Below are positions 58,847 through 64,000 of a stretch of DNA of 64,000 nucleotides, one piece after another. The stretch comes from Chamaecyparis obtusa (Eukaryota; Streptophyta; Pinopsida; Cupressales; Cupressaceae). The notes below the pieces were generated by a model, which was given only the letters and a program-made list of their open reading frames with translations, did not search any database and had not been told where the DNA came from. Location: the NCBI GenBank assembly GCA_027943335.1, contig BSBK01007742.1:620001-684000 (forward strand), written 5' to 3'. A program made the translations under genes and the position numbers. Within the stretch, counting starts at the first letter, position 1, and each line of letters opens with the position of its first letter.

Positions 58847-60462
58847 ATGGCTTCCTCAGAATCTTCCATGGAACTAGCCCATCTCCAGCTCTATGAAATA
58901 TTTCTTTCAGCAGCCAAGCCCATGGCCCTTCAAGCTGCTGTCTTGCTTAACATTCCTAACATCATTGCCACCCATGGTAGTGAAAATCACCTCTGTGTAG
59001 AGGAAATTGCTTCCCATATTTCTGCCTCCACAAACAAACCTGCCCACATAAGCCAGCTCTCTAGAATCATGAGGCTTCTTGCTTCCATTGATGTCTTCAC
59101 CGAAGAGAACACTGTAGATGACAGAGGCTCTCCCAAATTCAAATACGGTCCAACTGGACTCACTAAATTGCTGGCAAATAATGAGCCCCAAGAATCTTGT
59201 GCACCCACCCTGTTGTTCTTAAATCTAAAATCTACGACTGATGCTTATCAGTATCTTCATGATTCTGTCATAGGTGGCTGCCAACCATTCACAGAGGCCA
59301 ATGGCATGAACATTTTCGAGTACAACAGCTGTAATCCTGAGGCGAATAGAGTTTTCAATAAGGCCATGACTGCTCAGACAAGCTCTGTAATTGCGTCTGT
59401 GTTGGAGGCTTATGACGGGTTTAAGAGATTCAAGACTGTGGTGGATGTTGGAGGAGGAGCAGGTTCTGCAATATCTACGATTGTTAATGAATATCCCCAC
59501 ATTCACGGTATCAATTTCGATCTTCCACATGTTATAAGGACTGCTGCTCCTTCGCAAGGTCTGTAACTATTGCCCTCTCTAAACTTCATAGATGAAGAGG
59601 TTGCTGATCTACATGTTCAAAAAACAATAGTTTGTTATTCGTTCATAATCTGGATGCAGATCTTACCTGTGGTTAATTTGTATTTTTTAGGATGTTTAGT
59701 TTATAATCTCTGGTATATCTTAGAAAGAACATTCTGCTTGAGAGAGGTTACAATAATTCGAATTTCATTTTGTCAAACACTATTGATGTGTTCATGTTGT
59801 ACTTGCTGGATTGGATTGTATGTATATTCTTTGAATCAGCGTTTCTGATCATATTCTATGATCCACTATTTAGATTTTAGAGATCAATATTATGATCCAC
59901 CATCTAGATTTTAGAGATCCAAAATATTGATATAGAAAAAAACAAACAATCGAATCTAGACACTGCAAGGAGCAGTAAAGGTATTGTGTGATTCTCATAG
60001 AAACTTGAAATTTCAGGAATAGAGCATGTGGAGGGTAATATGTTTGAGCGAATTCCATCAGCAGATGCAGTTTTCATGAAGGTATTTTTGACAAATTATA
60101 TTTTATTTAAACAAAAAATTATAATTTATATACTAATATTTTGCGAGGTTTTGTTATTGTACTTACAGAGGATTTTGCATGACTGGGATGATGAACACTG
60201 TTTGAAAATCTTAAAGAGGAGCTATGAGGCTATACCAGAGGATGGGAGGATATTAATTGTTGATGCAGTCATTGAAAATGAAGAAGGGACGGAAAAGCGA
60301 GTGGGACTACTGTCTGATGTGTTAATGATGGCTGTTTCCATTGGTGGAAAAGAGAGAACAGAGGATGAATTTAAGGACTTGTTTTATAAAGCAGGTTTCA
60401 AGAGCTACAATATTATCGAGCTACCTTATTATCATAAACTTATTGAAGTTTCTAAGAAGTGA
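58847..60462 (+). CDS. caffeic-acid-type (class I) plant O-methyltransferase, three exons
   Basis: Exons 58847-59558, 60017-60081 and 60169-60462 join in frame with GT...AG borders to 356 residues, the normal length for this family. The N-terminal dimerisation domain includes QLYEIFLSAAKPMALQAAVL and GPTGLTKLLANNE. The S-adenosylmethionine site is VVDVGGGAGSAISTIVNEYP (glycines 202-204 and 206), with INFDLPHVI after it. The catalytic His263 lies in ILHDWDDEHCLKILK. Acidic partners are Glu295 (VDAVIE) and Glu321 (GGKERTEDEF). Such cytosolic enzymes methylate hydroxyls of phenylpropanoids, stilbenes, flavonoids or alkaloids; the substrate cannot be told from sequence alone. The start at MASSESSMELAHLQ fits family length; an in-frame ATG at 58754 would add 31 unlikely residues. 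No defect is seen. Confidence 0.92.
59835..59975. repeat. degraded foldback relative inside intron 1
   Basis: Contains GATCATATTCTATGATCCAC, ATTATGATCCACCATCTAG and AACAAACAATCG, words also found in the foldback at 38631-38837. Together with the GATTTTAGAGATC direct repeat (59872 and 59910) it makes up a third of the 458-bp intron. Intron 2 (60082-60168) is short and plain. Confidence 0.5.
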
Positions 60463-61780
60463 GAAAAAAGAACAAACAAGAATATGCTAAATAATTGTAA
60501 TAAGCAGTAATAAATCTGCAAACTCTAGGTGGTTCATACCATGGGATAAATATGGAATAACTTTGAAATTTTAATTATATAAATCACTATTGTGATCTTT
60601 AATAGAATGAAATGTGTTAATTGGCAAAGTTGCTATCAAGCCATTACTGAATTTTAATTTTCTAAACTTGATTCATTTATAGAACTTTTTTAAAACTACA
60701 ATAATATTTCATTAAACATTTGATTTGTGTGTTCTTAATAGAACAATATTTCTTAAAGGATTTGAATTGTGTGTTTTGAATAGGAAGAGAGTGTGTATGT
60801 TTTAATTTTTATTAGTATGAATTATTTTATATGTACAATTATTAGTACTTGCCAATAGGCTAGCAAGTACTATTGCATCACTTTTTGGATTTCTTCCATT
60901 AAGTAGTGATTAAAATCAATTCTTTGCACCAATTATAATTTAATATTTTCTTATTTTGTTAAAAATAACACATATTCTATAGTCTAAACGTTAATTTTTT
61001 AAGTTTATAATTTGTAATAATTATTTTTTGATGATATGATTGGTTAATACATTTGAGGTCTTATAGACCACTTTTTTAGGAATACAGAGCATGAATATCT
61101 TTTTATTTATTATTTTTTAATTATTGAATATTTTAAAGTTTTTGAAAATTTTAATTGATTTTGTTTAATTTTTTTACAATTTTTTTTACCAAAAGCCTAA
61201 TGTGCAATTTGTATCATATTATATAAAAATAATATTGACTATTTTTGTTATATTATAAAATCTTGAATATTTTTTGGATTTATTTTAATATATATTATAT
61301 AAATTTAGATTTAATAGAATAACATTATAATATTGCTGAAAAATAGTTATTTGGACTAAATAATTAATATTAAAATTAATTATAACTAGAACTATTTTAC
61401 AATTTAAATTAATTACAATTGATATTTTATAATTATTTATAAAATTAAAAAATATTATTATAACTATAATTATAATAATTTTATAATTATTTATAATTAA
61501 ATAATTACTTTACATATAAATTAAAATTAAAATTAGTTATAAATTATTATAATTAAAAATTCACTTTACGTATAAATAAAAATAAAAATTAAATTGATTT
61601 ATAAAACTAAAGGCAAATACTTGGTCACTATGTGGCACTTGTTAAAATTGTATCTCAATTAAGTTCTACTAGCACTTGCACCAACAAGGTGCAATGGTTA
61701 CGCCATAGAAAGTTATGCTATTGATATTATACTAATAAAATAATATTGAAATGTTATAAATAAGGTTTGTGTTAAAAAAT
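60463..61780. other. 3' flank and very AT-rich spacer
   Basis: AATAAA-type signals lie within 60 bp of the stop codon (AGTAATAAATCTGC near 60507), a plausible poly(A) site. From about 61080 to 61620 the sequence is almost pure A/T with many AATTATAATT palindromic words. No gene. Confidence 0.55.
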
Positions 61781-61845
61781 AATGAAACTTTGGGGTTCCT
61801 TGAATCAAGGAGCTCTATGTAGAGGTTGTCTCCGTAAGATGAAAC

Positions 61846-62215
61846 CTCCTCCTCCTCCTCTTCCTCAACCACCCCCCCCCCCCCTCTCCTCTTCCTCTAC
61901 CCCTTCGTCTTTTTCTTCCTCCTCCTCCTCCTCCTCCTCCTCTTCCTCCTCCTCTTCTTCTTCTTCTTCCTCCTCCTCCTTTTCCTTTTCTTCATCTTTT
62001 TCTTCTTCCACCTCTTGTTCCTCCTCCACCTCCACCTCCACCTCCTCTTCTCCTTCATCCTTTTCTGTCTTCCTCTTCTTTCTCTTCTTCCTCGTATTAT
62101 GTGTCTTATTCTTCCTCATCTCCTCCTCCTCCTCCTCCTCCTCCTCCTTCTTCCTCTTCTCATTCTTCCTCCTCTTCTTCATCATTTTCTTCTTCCTCCT
62201 CTTCCTCCTTTGAAA
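61846..62215. repeat. polypyrimidine tract of TCC/TTC repeats
   Basis: About 370 bp of nearly uninterrupted C/T on the plus strand, built from CCT, TCC and TTC triplets with a C12-13 run near 61872. The polyserine frame over it and the polyglutamate frame on the other strand are by-products of the repeat. Confidence 0.9.
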
Positions 62216-63060
62216 TATTAATGTGTCTGGTCATGCTGATAAGGGAGATGGCTTTTTATTCTTTGGGCTTAAGCTCCTGCCTTAAGGAAATTTCAACGGA
62301 GTATTCAGATTCTCTGAAAAAGGAAGATTTGAGCTGGAATGATTTTGGTGAAATTTGGTAAAATTAAACCTTTTTATTATCGAATTAAACTATTTTTTAC
62401 TGATAGAGAACGACTCCCCAATATGGAAGGAGCAATATTTTATCAGTGCTTAATAATAGCACCCATTTTTTTTTGTAGATAGGGGTGAGCTAAGGATTTT
62501 TAAATAGGTAATTGAATAAAAATCTACTTCATCAATAACCGTCATTTGATGTAGCACCAATTATTTCTACAGTAGATCTAGAAGTCGATGGAGTAGAAGT
62601 AAACTTACTTGTTGGCTTTGCACCATGGTTTTGAACACCCCCCTTTCATCGTGATGCTTTTGTACATTCTTTACCACATCTATGATTCCTCTGACTGTAT
62701 TGATATAAAACACTGAGTTGCACTGGTTTGATTGTGTTGCGTATAATGTTTTATCAACAAGTTAAGGGGTACCCCCAACTAAAAATTGACAGGATCTAGT
62801 TTTACCAGGAGCCCTTATAATATCGAATGTGGAAAAAGTGGAAAAATACGGTGCAATTCTGACTACTGTCACTCGAGGATGTAAGTTAAATATTGTTAAT
62901 TCAAACTCAATAAATATTTGAACAACATTTAAACAAGTCATAAAATACTGAGTTGCATTGGTTTGATTGTGTTGTGTATAACATTTTATCAACAAGTTAA
63001 GTGGTACCCCCAACTAAAAATGGATAGGATTTAGTTTTACTAGATGTCCTTGTACTATCA
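62216..63060. repeat. two direct repeats of about 110 bp in a spacer
   Basis: About 62704-62815 and 62940-63055 share ACTGAGTTGCA, TGGTTTGATTGTGTTG, ATCAACAAGTTAAG and GGTACCCCCAACTAAAAAT, 236-240 bp apart. The rest of the stretch shows no gene. Confidence 0.7.
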
Positions 63061-63063
63061 AAT

Positions 63064-63951
63064 GTGGCAAATAGGATTGTTGCAGGCAAAAAAAAACCTT
63101 CAATGGCTTGGAGATCAAACAATGGCGTGTGCGACAGTTTCAAAGGCAATGGAGCTGGAAAACCTTTAGAAAAGCCATGGCTTAGACACAAGGAACATGA
63201 TACTAGGAGCAACCAGCTTCGACTGAGAGGAGAAAATGGTCGACATAATCCCTTCCCTTTTGTTTCAAGATTGAATATTCCTGGAGTGAAGGGTACAAGT
63301 AGATATCATTCCAGAGGATGAGAGGAGAGACAAATTCCGCTCAGACCCAGGAAAGTCAATGGTAAACAAAATGCCATTCTTTCAGTTGCAAGAGGGAATT
63401 TCCCAGAAATAAAAGGAAGGAGATGGAGTGGTAAGGAGTTTCACAAGTGCCTTCTCCATGACATTTCTCCCTGGTCCTTTGTACCAACATCCAAGCATCA
63501 GGTTGCAGAAAACTGGTCTACACGTAGGATTTCTTGTTTCTGCACCATTCCTCCTCAATGGTAACTCTTCAAAAATTTGAATTCAAAATCTCAAGGTGCT
63601 TCGTCTCACCACTCAAACTTGAATCCAAATATGATTCCCATCTTTCCCACATCTGCATGGGGAATTCCAATCAACCCCCCGTTGCCTAAAAAAGATTGGA
63701 TGGAAGAATATTGGAGGATTTTTAGAGAGAGAGCTGCCATGCTTGGTCCAATGAGGAATGGATATAAAAAAAAGAATCATGTTAGGGGACCAAAGAAAAT
63801 ATGGCATTCAATTTATAACGTGAGGAATGCCCAATCTAAAATGGGGGTGATGCAGGAGAAAGGGGAACTGCAAACAGAGATAGATAGAGTCCAACAACCT
63901 AACAGGAAGCTTCAATCCTTAAGCAACCCTCAATCTTCTAATATGGACTAG
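63064..63951 (+). other. unidentified open frames at the right edge
   Basis: Frames at 63064-63321 (with MAWRSNNGVCDSFKGNGAGK) and 63577-63951 (with DWMEEYWRIFRERAAMLGPM, RGPKKIWHSIYNVRNA and a glutamine-rich helical end ELQTEIDRVQQPNRKLQSLS) have a denser, more coding-like composition than their surroundings. I recognise no family. They could be the start of a LINE or a gene continuing beyond the window. The 255 bp between them are not open in a single frame. Confidence 0.3.
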
Positions 63952-64000
63952 GTATTATCTATCACCTTCTCTGAGGATATACTTAAACAGGAAAATATTC

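Noticed and set aside
58907..59557. Antisense open frames over the O-methyltransferase exon
   Set aside because: Shadows of the coding exon without domain features.
61782..62213. Polyserine protein and antisense polyglutamate protein
   Set aside because: Translation of a TCC/TTC repeat tract; composition alone explains the open frames.

Overview
The window looks like a nuclear segment of a seed plant with a large, repeat-rich, AT-rich genome. A conifer or other gymnosperm is my best guess (inference). Two intron-containing plant genes sit in a mass of old, nested retroelements, segmental duplications, satellites and foldback elements. There is no bacterial or organellar gene order, and no tRNA gene or CRISPR array was seen.

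Layout. 1-3287: minus-strand Ty1/copia element cut by the window edge (5' LTR, primer site, gag, rearranged middle, integrase). 3288-5268: an apparently intact ACC-oxidase-family 2-oxoglutarate/Fe(II)-type oxidase gene, three exons, with a G-box-rich promoter. 5487-15672: block A of a large segmental duplication whose partner, block B, is 39609-46708; both carry a broken cohesin-factor PDS5 fragment and low-complexity repeats, and each has private insertions. 16.2-21.1 kb: tandem fragments of a G-type lectin receptor kinase (PAN domain), a LINE-like remnant and an orphan copy of the oxidase promoter. 21269-34883: an interval bounded by CACTA-like ends. It holds a 174-bp satellite, a 4.85-kb inverted array of a 365-bp repeat derived from 5S rRNA, a NOG1 C-terminal fragment and three long foldbacks. 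35578-39510: a copia element with a smaller gag-only copia inserted in its LTR. 47.3-49.3 kb: the 3' end of a Sirevirus-like copia element with a coiled-coil ORF. 50844-56941: a minus-strand Sirevirus-like copia with both LTRs and a scarred, internally deleted pol. 57969-60462: a caffeic-acid-type O-methyltransferase gene behind diverged tandem repeats. The right end has a long polypyrimidine tract and unidentified open frames.

The two genes are unrelated in pathway as far as the sequence shows: ethylene-type oxidation for one, phenylpropanoid-type or other small-molecule methylation for the other. Most of the rest is transposon history. It is informative because several insertions can be read against a paralogous empty site inside the same window: the 995-bp DNA transposon, the 5S-derived array, and the LTR-type insertion in block A. 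The features most worth a second look are the inverted 5S-derived array, the cluster of three foldbacks, the orphan promoter with decayed G-boxes, and the two copia elements carrying displaced pieces of themselves.
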